Positions 1 through 13,000 of a DNA stretch of 64,000 nt are shown here, piece after piece. Source of the DNA: Archivesica marissinica (lineage: Eukaryota > Mollusca > Bivalvia > Venerida > Vesicomyidae); assembly GCA_014843695.1 (NCBI GenBank), contig CM026398.1, positions 48,697,579 to 48,761,578 of the forward strand, read 5' to 3'. Under the pieces are notes generated by a model. The model did no database searches, was not told where the DNA came from, and saw nothing but the letters and a program-made list of their open reading frames with translations. How positions within the stretch are numbered: position 1 is the first letter of the stretch; each line of letters begins with the position of its first letter. A program made the translations under genes and the position numbers.

Positions 1-175
1 TTTACCTTGACCTTTGTCAGGTTAAAAACTTGTAACACACCTAGTCATTCCACATTGACCTATGACTGTTTACCTTGACCTTTGTCCGGTTAAAAACTTG
101 TAACACACCTAGTCATTAGCGCTCCACATTGACCTATGACTGTTTACCTTGACCTTTGTCAGGTTAAAACCTTGT
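1..175. repeat. Short tandem repeat at window edge, ~70-80 bp unit
   Basis: About two and a half copies of a unit beginning ttaccttgacctttgtcagg and containing cacacctagtcatt. It is cut by the window start, so the true copy number is unknown. Confidence 0.8.
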
Positions 176-465
176 AATGAATCCTTGTCCATGACCTTCA
201 TCACATGACAGTTTTTAAATACTCCTAGTCATTAATAATAGTTATGACCTTGACCCTTTTCTAGGTCATCACACATCAGCCAAGCATTGGCACCAGTTGC
301 CACTACTCTTGTATTCATAGAAAACAGTTGAGCCATACCAGTATTACATCATATTGTATGAAGCAAAATGTTTTGTCACCGACAGTATGTCATCAAAAGT
401 GAGAGTGGAAACTGGATTCAGGTCATAAATGCTGGCCTGTATATTTTAATACATGTATGCAGTTA
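176..465. other. Intronic sequence, nothing recognised
   Basis: Single-copy-looking AT-rich sequence. Weak further resemblance to the edge repeat (ccttgacc) fades by about 260. No ORF or repeat that I can name. Confidence 0.5.
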
Positions 466-870
466 CTGGAGCCGTTACGCTTGTGCCCTTAAGCAAGGCA
501 TTTAAATTCCACATCCCTCTTCTCTCTCCCTTGTGGTGATGGATTCCATCAGGAATGAGGCCTCGAGAGTGATTAACCCATTCAACCCCAAGTAACTGAC
601 ATGGACTGGTGCGTGATATTTTCAGACCAATAAATTAATAAGAAAATTACCTTTGTACCAGTTCATTTATCAAAATGGAGAATTTTATCTAAAAATAGTA
701 ATAATTATTACTGGCAAAAAAGTGCAGATCCTGATGAGACGGCTCGTCACGAGCCGGCTCATCTGGATCTACACTTTTCATAAGCCTATTTAGAGGCCTG
801 TGGGGTTGAAAGGGTTAATATAAGTTGTAAGAACTTGTTTCGCAATCGAGCTAACTAAGTTGGTATAAAA
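466..870 (+). mobile_element. SINE-B copy, 5'-truncated and split by a foldback MITE
   Basis: The body (gagccgttacg, then aaggcatttaaattccaca) runs to about 572, is interrupted by the MITE at 573-818, and resumes as taatataagttgtaagaact through cgcaatcgagcta. Other SINE-B copies read gtgattaatataag without interruption. Confidence 0.85.
573..818. mobile_element. Foldback MITE, family P1 (piggyBac-like ends)
   Basis: It is bounded by TTAA on both sides with CCCATTCAACCCC at the left and GGGGTTGAAAGGG at the right, and has a central perfect palindrome around gacggctcgtcacgagcc. TTAA duplication plus CCC...GGG termini is the signature of piggyBac-type elements; no transposase is present. Confidence 0.8.
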
Positions 871-965
871 GCAAAACTACAAGTTACTGAACAACTTGAG
901 ATTTCAGAGAAATAAATATGTTTTTGTGTCTTGTAAGCGGTTACGAAGGTGTTAACTGGTTGCAG

Positions 966-1095
966 GCACTGAAGAACAAGTCACGACGTGGGAAGAAGGG
1001 GGCAATAAGCATGATGAAGGACCATGAGGCTGACGGACCCCTCAATGAGGAACTTAAAGCCCTGGAGGCCCACATGCTCAGTATTTCTAAACAAG
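966..1095 (+). CDS. CFAP54: CFAP54 exon 1 of window
   Basis: The acceptor is ggttgcag at 958-965 and the donor is caag|gtatgc. The exon enters in phase 0, leaves in phase 1 and encodes about residues 1-43 of the window chain (ALKNKSRRGKKGAISMM, then an acidic helix ending LSISKQ). The open frame continues upstream to an ATG at 918, but that stretch is intronic: the acceptor and the good coding character begin at 966. This is the least characteristic exon. Its membership rests on phase continuity with exon 2. Confidence 0.65.
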
Positions 1096-4000
1096 GTATG
1101 CAAAACTATATATTCATAAACAAGAAACATTGCATCTCAACAACACAGAACATTGAATAAAACATTTTGTTGGTAGTTCGCAATATTATACAGATTGGGT
1201 AGTTTTATGTAGGGTATATTGTTAAAAAATATTTTGAAATACAGTGTAAATCCGTTATGTCGGACAAAATACTTCAACATAACCGAAGTTTGACTTAATG
1301 AAATTCGATATAAACATAGCCAGTTATATGTAAAATGATAAGTGTCTGAAAGTGTTTTACGTTTATTTATCGTCGCTACTGGTTGACCATATGAGCGACG
1401 CCTCCTGAAGAGGTTAGTCATTTTAGATTTTTGGAGGATAGTGCAATGATACAGACAGAGACCCATTCCAGAGTCTCCTCTGGTTCTTTTACATGCACGG
1501 TGTACAGCACCAACACAAGACCTCGGTTTAACGTCCCATCTGAAAGACTGTTAATTTTATTAGGGTCAGACGATTAGATTAGTCTCTTATAATTCTTTTA
1601 TAATGAATGGTGTTGTACTTTGCCATGATAATTTGTTGTGTATATTGGTATATTTTATGTATTGTACAACGATGAGATGGAAATAAAGAATAAATCTAAT
1701 ATAGATGTGCATTGATTCTCACTATTGTAGTTCCTGGTAAGTAGGCTATGCTTGTCTGCCTTAAATGTCTGTGTTTGTTTATATTTCAGAGGATTTTACA
1801 AGTAAACACAATTATTTAGATCATTTAGAGACTCATTTGTAGATATAACTATTTATTAACCCTTTGCCTGCTGAGTAAATAAAATCACATTTGCAAACAA
1901 CATAGATCCAGATCAGACGCGGCGTAATCAGGATCTATGTTGTTTGCTATTCAGCCATGTGTTTTAGCTCCACTATCCGAATAATGATTTTATCTGGCAC
2001 TAGCGTGCAAAGGGTTAATGTATGGGTTAGTGCCCTTGTATCAGAGTAATGACTAAAATTAGTTTTTTTTAATAGATCTACACTCGTATATAAAAACTGG
2101 CATGGAGGTTACAAAACCTATCTTAAATCTCAAACACAAGCGTTCTGATTGGTTGAAGCCAAGTGCAAATTTCGGATTCAACCAATCAAAATACTTAGCT
2201 CGAGTTTGAATCTGAGAACAGTTTTTTAACCTCGGAGCCAGTAGTAACCAGTGGAAATGAGAAGAAAATTGTGGAAGTCGTGATAGCGCAGTGGATGCGC
2301 ATTCGCTTCAGGTGCGAACGGTCCGGAGTTTTAGCCCCGCTGGAGCTGTTACGATTGTGGCCTTCAAGGCATTTAAATTCCACGTTGCCTCTTCTCTCTC
2401 CCTCGTGGCGATGGATTCCATCAGGAATGAGATCTCGAGAGTGATTAATATAAGGTGTAAGAACTTGTTTCGCAATAAATTTGTATAAACTAAATGAGAA
2501 GAAAGGGACCTTGTGATTTTGGAACTGCCTTAGTTACTAACTTATGTTTTATTTAATGCATCACTGCACATTGTACTGCTTAACTAAATGCTGTTTTATT
2601 TATGAATTGCTTTTGACATATTTGATTTTGCTGAAGTATTTTTACACATAATAGTATGACATTATATTTGTACATGCATAAGTCAAGTTTAGAACCTGCA
2701 TCATCATGGAGACATCGCCTTGCAATAACGCCCTTCTGAGTATAGTTGCATTGCATCTGCAGTTGCTATTAAAATAAGAGATTTCATAAAGTCACTGAAA
2801 TTGTTTGTCATTGTGATAACACATGAACAGCTTGCATATAACCCTTACCTTAGTAAGTAAGTAGTCGCCTATCTATCCCACCTCCATAGATGTTGCCATA
2901 TCTACCCCACCTCCATAGATATTACTGGGACTTCATAGAGATTTAGGTTAATATACTATTATATCTCCATACAAATGACAGCCATTTAGCTATCATGCAG
3001 TGGATAAGTAGTCGCCATATCTATCCCACCTCCATAGATATTACTGGGACTTCATGGAGATTTAGGTTAATATACTATTATATCTCCATACAAATGACAG
3101 CCATTTAGCTATCATGCAGTGGATAAGTAGTCGCCATATCTATCCCACCTCCATAGATATTACTGGGACTATATAGAGATTTAGGTTAATATACTATTAT
3201 ATCTCCATACAAACGACAGCCATTTAGCTATCATGCGGTGGATAAGTAGTCGCCATATCTATCCCACCTCCATAGATATTACTGGGACTTCATAGAGATT
3301 TAGGTTAATATACTATTATATCTCCATACAAACGACAGCCATTTAGCTATCATGCAGTGGATAAGTACCGGTAGTCGCCATATCTATCCCACTTCCATAG
3401 ATATTACTGGGACTATATAGAGATTTAGGTTAATATACTATTATATCTCCATACAAACGACAGCCATTTAGCTATCATGCGGTGGATAAGTAGTCGCCAT
3501 ATCTACCCCACCTCCATAGATATTACTGGGACTTCATGGAGATTTAGATACTATTATATCTCCATAAAAACGACAGCCATTTAGCTATCATGCAGTGGAT
3601 AAGTAGTCACCATATCTATCCCACCTCCACAGATATTACTGGGACTTCATGGAGATTTAGGTTAATATACTATTATATCTCCATACAAACGACAGCCATT
3701 TAGCTATCATGCAGTGGATAAGTAGTCACCATATCTATCCCACCTCCACAGATATTACTGGGACTTCATGGAGATTTAGGTTAATATACTATTATATCTC
3801 CATACAAACAACAGCCATTTAGCTATCATGCAGTGGATAAGTACCGGTAGTCGCCATATCTATCCCACTTCCATAGATATTACTGGGACTATATAGAGAT
3901 TTAGGTTAATATACTATTATATCTCCATACAAACGACAGCCATTTAGCTATCATGCAGTGGATAAGTAGTCGCCATATCTATCCCACCTCCATAGATATT

Positions 4001-7000
4001 ACTGGGACTACATGAGATTCTGGCCTTTATTATGAACATTGGTTTGGCTACTACAATGTCAATGTATGTCGTATTGGTAATGGCGTCAAGATGTGCTTCT
4101 ATGAGGGAAAGGGTTAATACTAAAACATGACATGTATATGTGAACATTACATTGGCTGTATTGGTCTTCTAGGAACAGGGGACCTCATTTGTGCATTTTA
4201 TGGGCCTCAGTAACCATGAACAGTGTGTGTGGGGGGGGGGGCATTGGAACGGTGGTAAAGCATAGAAAAATTCATTTATGGTTACAATTCTAGATGTTAT
4301 CAAATAATCAACGTCATTTTAGATTTTGGATGTTTTTGATTTAGATTGAAGTATATAGTAGTTACATGTCTCAGATAGTCTCAGTTTTGCTGGTGTGTTT
4401 TGTATTTGACAGTTTAATGTTCAACGTTGCCAATTGTGTATGCTTTACTTATTTACTGACCTTTATTTCTTCCTGATTCTGTTGAATTTAGTATCCTGAA
4501 TATTTACTTGGACTTAAGATCAGCGAAAAGGGTTCATTTTATGAATTTTGATTATTCTGTAAGTATAATGTATGTACAAAGTAGATTATAAATTTATCAG
4601 AAATCATAATATATTATTTTACTTATTAATATTAGACCGCCTCCGGGATCGAGTTGTTACAGTCGCTGACTTGTATACCACTGTAACCTATCATCACTGA
4701 TGGTCACGGTTTCTAGCCCCACTCAGACCGCCAGGCCCGTCGCTGGGCATATGTAAGTACGCACGTGCATATCATTGGTCTCAGAAAATGAAAAAAATGA
4801 AAACTCCAAAAATGCATTAAAACCTTGGGGGGGGGGGTTAGTAGGGATACATAGGTGCCGTGATATGTGGAATGGTGGAATAATTGAGCCCATTGCAAAT
4901 ATGGTGCATCTCGTAATTTAGTTTGTGCTATTTTACATGCTTGTTTGATAATGGCGATAGATCATGTATAAACATTTTTATACATCTAGCCTTAATTTAT
5001 ACCTTTATACGGATTGTCGTAAGAACTTTAATCCTGCAATTGTTTGTTACAAAATGCATTGAAATGCAGGAAATTGCTTCCTCATTTCAAAAAATCTCCG
5101 GACCCCCCTAGCGTACTCGCTCCATATGCTCACTCGACAAACATATTTAGTCGTGCGTATCATCAAAATAGCTCTAGCGACGGCCCTGACCGTGTCTCTT
5201 TATATGAAAATGTTGGCAGTTTCTTACAGTAGTTGGTGACTGTTTGTGTGTGTTTATTGTAGCCCAGAGTGAGCATGAGTTGTCAGGGAATGAGGATCCG
5301 AGCATTCTGCATGCGTACATAGCCTATCTACCCAGCAGAATTGCATACAGGGAAGGTATGTAACTCCACTGTACCTAGGTCAGGCATTTGTGGTCATATA
5401 TTTGTGAATCACCTTGCTGTTAGGTAGCATATACTATACATAGATTGCGATCTCGTGGCCAAATGCCAGGCGATGCAGCCATCTTGTGGGTCAAATGTGC
5501 TGAAATCTTATCAATAAAGTGAAAACAAACTGCGGAAATCGATATGTTATCAGTGTTAAAAAAATGGATCATACTGGTTAAAAAGATTGATTGTGGGAGT
5601 CATGATAGTGCAGTTGTAGCACAGTCGCTTCACATGTGAAAGGCCCGGAGTTTGAGCCCAGCTGTAGCCGTTACATTTCATTGCCTCCTCTCTCCCTCGT
5701 GACAATGGATTTCATCAGGAATGCTGTTAAGAGAGCGATTTAACGAATGTTGTAAGAACTTGTTACGCAATCAAGCTAAAACAAATGTGTATAAACAAAA
5801 ACCAAAAATGTACATTCTGTGACCATAACAACTTCTTTTGTATTGCCAGTAAACCTTGCTTGTAAAACTGGCATAAGTTACACATGAGATATATGAAACT
5901 GAGCATTCATCACTCGATGATAGTTTCTCTATATTAATTGTAATAGTTATGTATGTGTATAGTGATCTATGAATAAAGTGGATATGTGAAAGTCGTGATA
6001 GCGCAGTGGTAGTACTTTCGCTTCAGGTGCGAAAGGTCCGTAGTTTGAGCGCCACTGGAGTCGTTACGATTGTGCCCTTAGGCAAGGCATTTAAATTCCA
6101 CATTGCCTCTTATCTCTCCCTCGTGGCGATGGATTCCATCAGGAATGAGGTCTCGATAGTGATTAACATAAGTTGTAAGAACTTGTTTCGCAATCGAGCT
6201 AAACTAAATTTGTATAAGCTATGAATATAAGGACTTGGTTTCTATTGTAATGTGGGTGTTTGTTGTAAACATATTTTACTGTATGGGCTTGTATTTCAGT
6301 TGCGAAGTTTAAGAAGCGTGCCCGCTACCTCGAGTTCTTTGTACAGGTGGCCCAGAAGGCGCTGACGGAGGGTTTACCGGAGATAGCCTTGGAGTGGTGT
6401 AACGACACAGAGACGTGGATTTCAAGGTACACAATTACCATAAATACTCACACATACGTTCAGCATTTTTAATAGTAAAATGTATAGTATAGTTTGCCAT
6501 TCCAAAGGTTGTCAGTGTTGTGAGATTGCACTGTAGTACGGTTAGAGGTGTCATCGATAGAAACGATAGCTATGTATCACTGATTCATGACTGCCGAATA
6601 CAAAGTTATATTTCTTTTGGCTTCCGTTGGTCTTGTATTTGACTATCAACGTCAACCTTCAATGTAAAGTTTCTAAGAACTGCCAGTTTAGCGCAGTGGT
6701 TAGCATGCTTGCTTCTCACCAATGCATCCCGGGTTCGATCCTCGGACCGAGAAGTATGTGAGATGATACGGTGGTCGCCAGATCGGACAGGTGATGGTTT
6801 TTCTCCGGGTACTCCGGTTTCCTCCCACACGAATGACCACATATACGCTTTCATCCGCGCCAACGAGAGTGATTAATATAAGTTATTAGAACTTGCTTCG
6901 CAATAGTTGTAAAATAATAAATAACGTTTAAACTTTAAGAACTGCCAACCAACATACTGTATTATCTACCCAGCTGATACAGTTACATTGAATTGTCTCT

Positions 7001-10000
7001 GTAATTAACTTATAAAAATTCACATTTTGCCCACATTTTTATCTACACTATGAAAATTTGCAATTTGATAGGTATTCACCATGTTCACAAAATGTTGCAG
7101 GGAAAATAACTGTGCCACATACAATAATCGATGTATTGTCAATAATTTATGTTAGACTCGATGTATCAATGAACAAATCTCCATCAATGAATCAATTATA
7201 AGTATGGTCTATACGAATGGTACCATTGAACATTTTATGGGTGAACTGTACGATAAGGTAATAACAAGCTCTCCAATGACTCCTTGCAATTTAGGAAGTC
7301 GTGGTAGCGCAGTGGAATGCGCGTTCGCTTCAGGTGTGAAAGGTCCGGAGTTCGAGCCCCGCTGGAGCTGTTATAATTCTGCCCTTAGGCAAGGCATTTA
7401 CATTCTACATTGCCTCTTCTCTCTTCCTCGTGGTAATGGATTCCATCAGGAATGAGGTCTCGAGAGTGATTAATATAAGTTATAAGAACTTGTTTCGCAA
7501 TCAAGCTAAAATAAATGTGTATAAACAATTTAAAGCCAATAAAATTCTCCAATATAAATTAAAATCTAAATATAAAAAATTCCAAGTTATCCCTTTCAAC
7601 ACCACAGACGTTTAAATAGGCTTACAAAAAGTGTAGATCCAGATGAGCCGGCTCGTGACTGATATCTCACAATATGTGCTGCAGATCAGTTCACGTCCCT
7701 TTGTGCTGCAGATCAGTTCACTTCCCTTTGTGCTGCAGATCAGTTCACTTCCCTTTGTGCTACAGATCAGTTCACTTCCCTTTGTGCTGCAGATCAGTTC
7801 ACTTCCCTTTGTGCTGAAGATCAGTTCACTTCCCTTTGTGCTGCAGATCAGTTCACTTCCCTTTGTGCTGCAGATCAGTTCACTTCCCTTTGTGCTGCAG
7901 ATCAGTTCACTTCCCTTTGTGCTACAGATCAGTTCACTTCCCTTTGTGCTGCAGATCAGTTCACTTCCCTTTGTGCTGAAGATCAGTTCACTTCCCTTTG
8001 TGCTGCAGATCAGTTCACTTCCCTTTGTGCTGCAGATCAGTTCACTTCCCTTTGTGCTGCAGATCAGTTCACTTCCCTTTGTGCTACAGATCAGTTCACT
8101 TCCCTTTGTGCTGCAGATCAGTTCACTTCCCTTTGTGCTGCAGATCAGTTCATTTCCCCTTTTTGTTGCAGACGTAATGAGCAGATAATTGGTATCCGAG
8201 CATTTCTCACTAAGCAGCCGGGTGGTACGATGACAATCACCGGAGATGATCCGAAGAAGTTTGCTGCTGCCATGGTAGAATACAGCAAGGACAAGGTTAG
8301 TCCAACATGTACAGGTGGCCCAGGCGGTTTCTGGTTGTCTCTCATTGCAAGTTATAGTGCTTGTGAATAGCGACTTTGATGGGAAATCAAAATGGTTGTT
8401 TTTAGAGATTATAGACAGAATTTTTATCGTGCGTCTTTTTTTCGGAGGTGTTCTTTTACACAGATGGTTGACTGTAAGTTTCTGTGTTACACAGATGGTT
8501 GACTGTAAGTTTCTGTGTTACACAGATGGTTGACTGTAAGTTTCTGTGTTACACAGATGGTTGACTGTAAGTTTCTGTGTTACACAGATGGTTGACTGTA
8601 AGTTTCTGTGTTACACAGATGGTTGACTGTAAGTTTCTGTGTTACACAGATGGTTGACTAAGTTTCTGTGTTACACAGATGATTGACTGTAAGTTTCTGT
8701 GTTACACAGATGGTTGACTGTAAGTTTCTGTGTTACACAGATTGTTGACAGTAAGTTTCTGTGTTACACAGATGGTTGACTGTAAGTTTCTGTGTTACAC
8801 AGATGGTTGACTGTAAGTTTCTGTGTTACACAGATGGTTGACTGTAAGTTTCTGTGTTACACAGATGGTTGACTGTAAGTTTCTGTGTTACACAGATGGT
8901 TGACTGTAAGTGTCTGTGTTACACAGATGGTTGACTGTAAGTTTCTGTGTTACACAGATGGTTGACTGTAAGTGTCTGTGTTACACAGATGGTTGACTGT
9001 AAGTGTCTGTGTTACACAGATGGTTGACTGTAAGTGTCTGTGTTACACAGATGGTTGACTGTAAGTGTCTGTGTTACACAGATGGTTGACTGTAAGTTTC
9101 TGTGTTACACAGATGGTTGACTGTAAGTTTCTGTGTTGTTCATTTAAGTATAACTAAGTATGTGATATAAACATAACAATATGCATTTGTGGAGGCTCCA
9201 TGGAGCAATGGATACTGTGTCCGTCTCGTAGCCGAGAGGTCATGAGTTCGGACCCTGCCAGAACCACTGTTGTGATGTCCTTACGCAAGACACTTAAATC
9301 CACATTGCTTCTTCACTCCCTCATGGCGATATATTCCGTCTGGTACATGTTTCGCAATTGAGCTAATATAAATTTATATAAACTAAATTGGTTTTCATAT
9401 GATGAAAATTGACTTATTTCACATTATGTAAAACTTAATTAACCCTTTCAACACCACAGACCTCTATATAGGCTTACAAAAAGTGTAGATCCCAGTAGTA
9501 TTACTAATTTTAGGCAAAATTACCCATCTTGATAAATGAACTGGTCCGAATGTAATTTTCTTATTCATTTATTGGTCTAAGAATATCATGGACCAGTCCA
9601 TGTCAGTTACTTGGTGTTGAATGGGTTAACATCACTCTAGTGTCAAACTTTGTGCACTGACCCATATCATTTTTATATTTATTTCGTCATTTGCCACAGA
9701 CCCTTCTTTATAAACAAATATATAACATCAGCAGAATCTGTAATAAAATGGAAATATATATATCTGCCTGATAGCATCTTCATTTTTTAATTCATATTCA
9801 AAATACTGTAATACTGATGCTGTAACAAATCTAGGGAACCAGCAGGATGGCCATGTCTCAGAGTAGAATGGCTCGGTCCGTGAGCCGAGCAGCCGGGCCT
9901 CAAAATGCCAGTAGAGCTCAAAGTAAGCTGGGCATGAATGCGGCCAAGATCAAACGAGGCGGCAATATGGGTGCGAAAGTGAGCGCTAAACCACCCGGTG

Positions 10001-13000
10001 ATAAGTTTGGCGAAATCATGGAAGATGAGGTTATTTCTGGTGTTTGGCGTGTCATATAAAGTTACCTGAATGTTGTTGGATGATTCACTGTCTCTTAAAA
10101 TGTCATTCGCTCACTTCGTGTGATAGTTTATGTTAGTTTATTCTATGTTGTTTCCATTCATCCGATCATCAGTACATAAGAATTATTGACCCCTGGGCAC
10201 AAGACACAATAATTTGTTGTTTCCTATGGAATTATAGTCGTCATTTTCATATAAAAATTACTACTATAAGACCATTGGGCACAAAATATTAGTGTGTCTT
10301 GTGCATGCACCCCCCCCCCCCCCCCCACTATGCATGTGAAAAATCATATAACGTTACCTGAATGTTGTTGGATGATTCACTGTCTAAGATGTCATACATT
10401 CACTTTGTGTTAGTTTATTCTATGTTGTTTCCATTGATCATCAATATGGATTTATAGTCATCATTTTCATATAAAATTACTGCTATAAGATCATTGGGTA
10501 CAAAGTATGATTGTGTCTTGTGCACCCCCCCCCCCTCACTATGCATGTGAAAAATCAGTGTAAATATTGTATGTGTACAAGGATTTCACTTTGGATGTTG
10601 TTTAACTGTTGTACAATGTAATATTTGTACAGACTGTTTAAGTGATTTAATAGGTTCTCAACATCACTATATTATACCGTTGTTCAATCGTATACCAGTC
10701 GGAAGTCGTGATAGCGCAGTGGATGCGCGTTCACTTCAGGTGTGAAAGGTTCGGAGTTCGAGCCCTGCTGGCGCCATTACGATTGTGCCCTTAGGCAAGG
10801 CATTTAAATTCCACGTTGCCTCTTCTCTCTCCTCGTGGCGATGGATTAATATAAGTTGTAAGAACTTGTTTCGCAATCGAGCTAAAATAAATTTGTATAA
10901 ACTAACCGTATACCAGGCTGTAGAGTAAAGTTTTAATATCATTAACACCATTAAAACCATCTTATTCCTGTTCAAATATGACTGTCACAATTATTTAAAC
11001 CATTTTCGCTTGACAATTTGTCTTATTTTATATATACGCACGTGAATCGGGTGGATGACGTAATTGTATTACGTCATGAATTACGTCTCATCCAACCGAT
11101 ATATTAAATTGTCTGCTGTGTCTGAATGACATTTTTATAGGAACACAAGCATATTAAAGTTGTCCAGAAATACGTAATTACACATGTATAGACTAGCTCG
11201 GAGCATATTTTTCACCAATTTGTGAGCACTGTCAATTCAATGAAATCAATGAAACAGAGATTGATCCAGCAGAAATGTTCACCTCAGATTCAAATATTAA
11301 CCAAGTTGGCAATAAAACGTGTGTCCTGGTTAGTAAGAGTGCGAGAAATAGTATTCATCAGTATGCACTGGTGTGCAACAAGAATATTCCATCATGGTCA
11401 GAATATGTCGTGGGAAATGAGGTAGAGCCTCCCATCAGTATTCACTGGTGTGCGACAAGAATATTCCACCATCGTGGGCAGAATATGTCGTGGGAAACGA
11501 GGTAGAGCCTCCCATCAGTATTCACTGGTGTGCGACAAGAATATTCCACCATCGTGGTCAGAATATGTCATCAGAAATGAGGATCCGACGACATATTCTG
11601 ACCACTCGGGTGGTTCACGTCCGAACGAATATAAGTAGAGCCTGAGCTATAAATGGTCTGTCTTATACAGTAAAAGTATGGCCTGAACTATATGTGGTCT
11701 GTCTTACACAGTATAAGTAGGGCCTGAACTATATGTGGTCTGTCTTATACAGTAAAAGTATGGCCTGAACTATATGTGGTCTGTCTTATACAGTAAAAGT
11801 ATGGCCCGAACTATACGTGGTCTGTCTTACACAGTAAAAGTAGAGCCTGAGCTATACATGGTCTATCTTATACAGTAAAAGTAGGGCCTGAACTATACGT
11901 GGTCTGTCTTACACAGTAAAAGTAGGGCCTGACTATACGTGGTCTATCTTATACAGTAAAAGTAGGGCCTGAACTATACGTGGTCTGTCTTATTACAGTA
12001 AAAGTAGGGCCTGAACTATACATGGTCTGTCTTATACAGTAAAAGTAGGGCCTGAACTATACATGGTCTGTCTTATACAGTAAAAGTAGGGCCTGAACTA
12101 TACATGGTCTGTCTTATACAGTAAAAGTAGGGCCTGAACTATACGTGGTCTGTCTTATACAGTAAAAGTAGGGCCTGAACTATACATGGTCTGTCTTATA
12201 CAGTAAAGGTAGGGCCTGAACTATACATGGTCTGTCTTATACAGTATAAGTAGGGCCTGAGCTATACATGGTCTGTCTTATACAATAAAAGTAGGGCCTG
12301 AGCTATACATGGTCTGTCTTATACAGTAAAAGTAGGGCCTGAGCTATACGTGGTCTGTCTTATACAGTAAAAGTAGGGCCTGAGCTGTACCTGGTCTGTC
12401 TTACACAGTATAAGTAGAGCCTGAGCTATACATGGTCTGTCTTACACAGTATAAGTAGGGCCTGAACTATACGTGGTCTGTCTTATACAATAAAAGTATG
12501 GCCTGAACTATATGTGGTCTGTCTTATACAGTATAAGTAGGGCCCAAACTATACGTGGTCTGTCTTACACAGTAAAAGTAGAGCCTGAGCTATACATGGT
12601 CTGTCTTATATAGTAAAAGTAGGGCCTGTATTATACGTGGTCTGTCTTATACAGTATATGTAGGGCCTGAACTATACATGGTCTGTCTTATACAGTAAAA
12701 GTAGGGCCTGAGCTATACGTGGTCTGTCTTATACAGTATATGTAGGGCCTGAACTATACATGGTCTGTCTTATACAGTAAAAGTAGGGCCTGAGCTATAT
12801 GTGGTCTTATTTATATATTAAACATGGGGGATTTGACACATGTATAATAGGTAATACACTCAACCTATACGAGTGACATGAATATGGTAGGTATATATTC
12901 TATTATATTTTAACATCATTGATTCATTATTTTATTAGGAATTCAATACACCGCGAGCTCCTGCAGGCTCTTCCAAGACAGTCCAAAACAAAGGGCAAGC

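Noticed and set aside
918..965. ATG at 918 as start of the gene
   Set aside because: Sequence before 966 is intron-like with a proper acceptor at 964-965, and CFAP54 should have a large N-terminal part upstream of this window.
7643..8188. 181-codon frame repeating FVLQISSLP
   Set aside because: A 27-bp repeat is divisible by three, so the frame stays open. It lies in the intron and in a different frame from exon 4.
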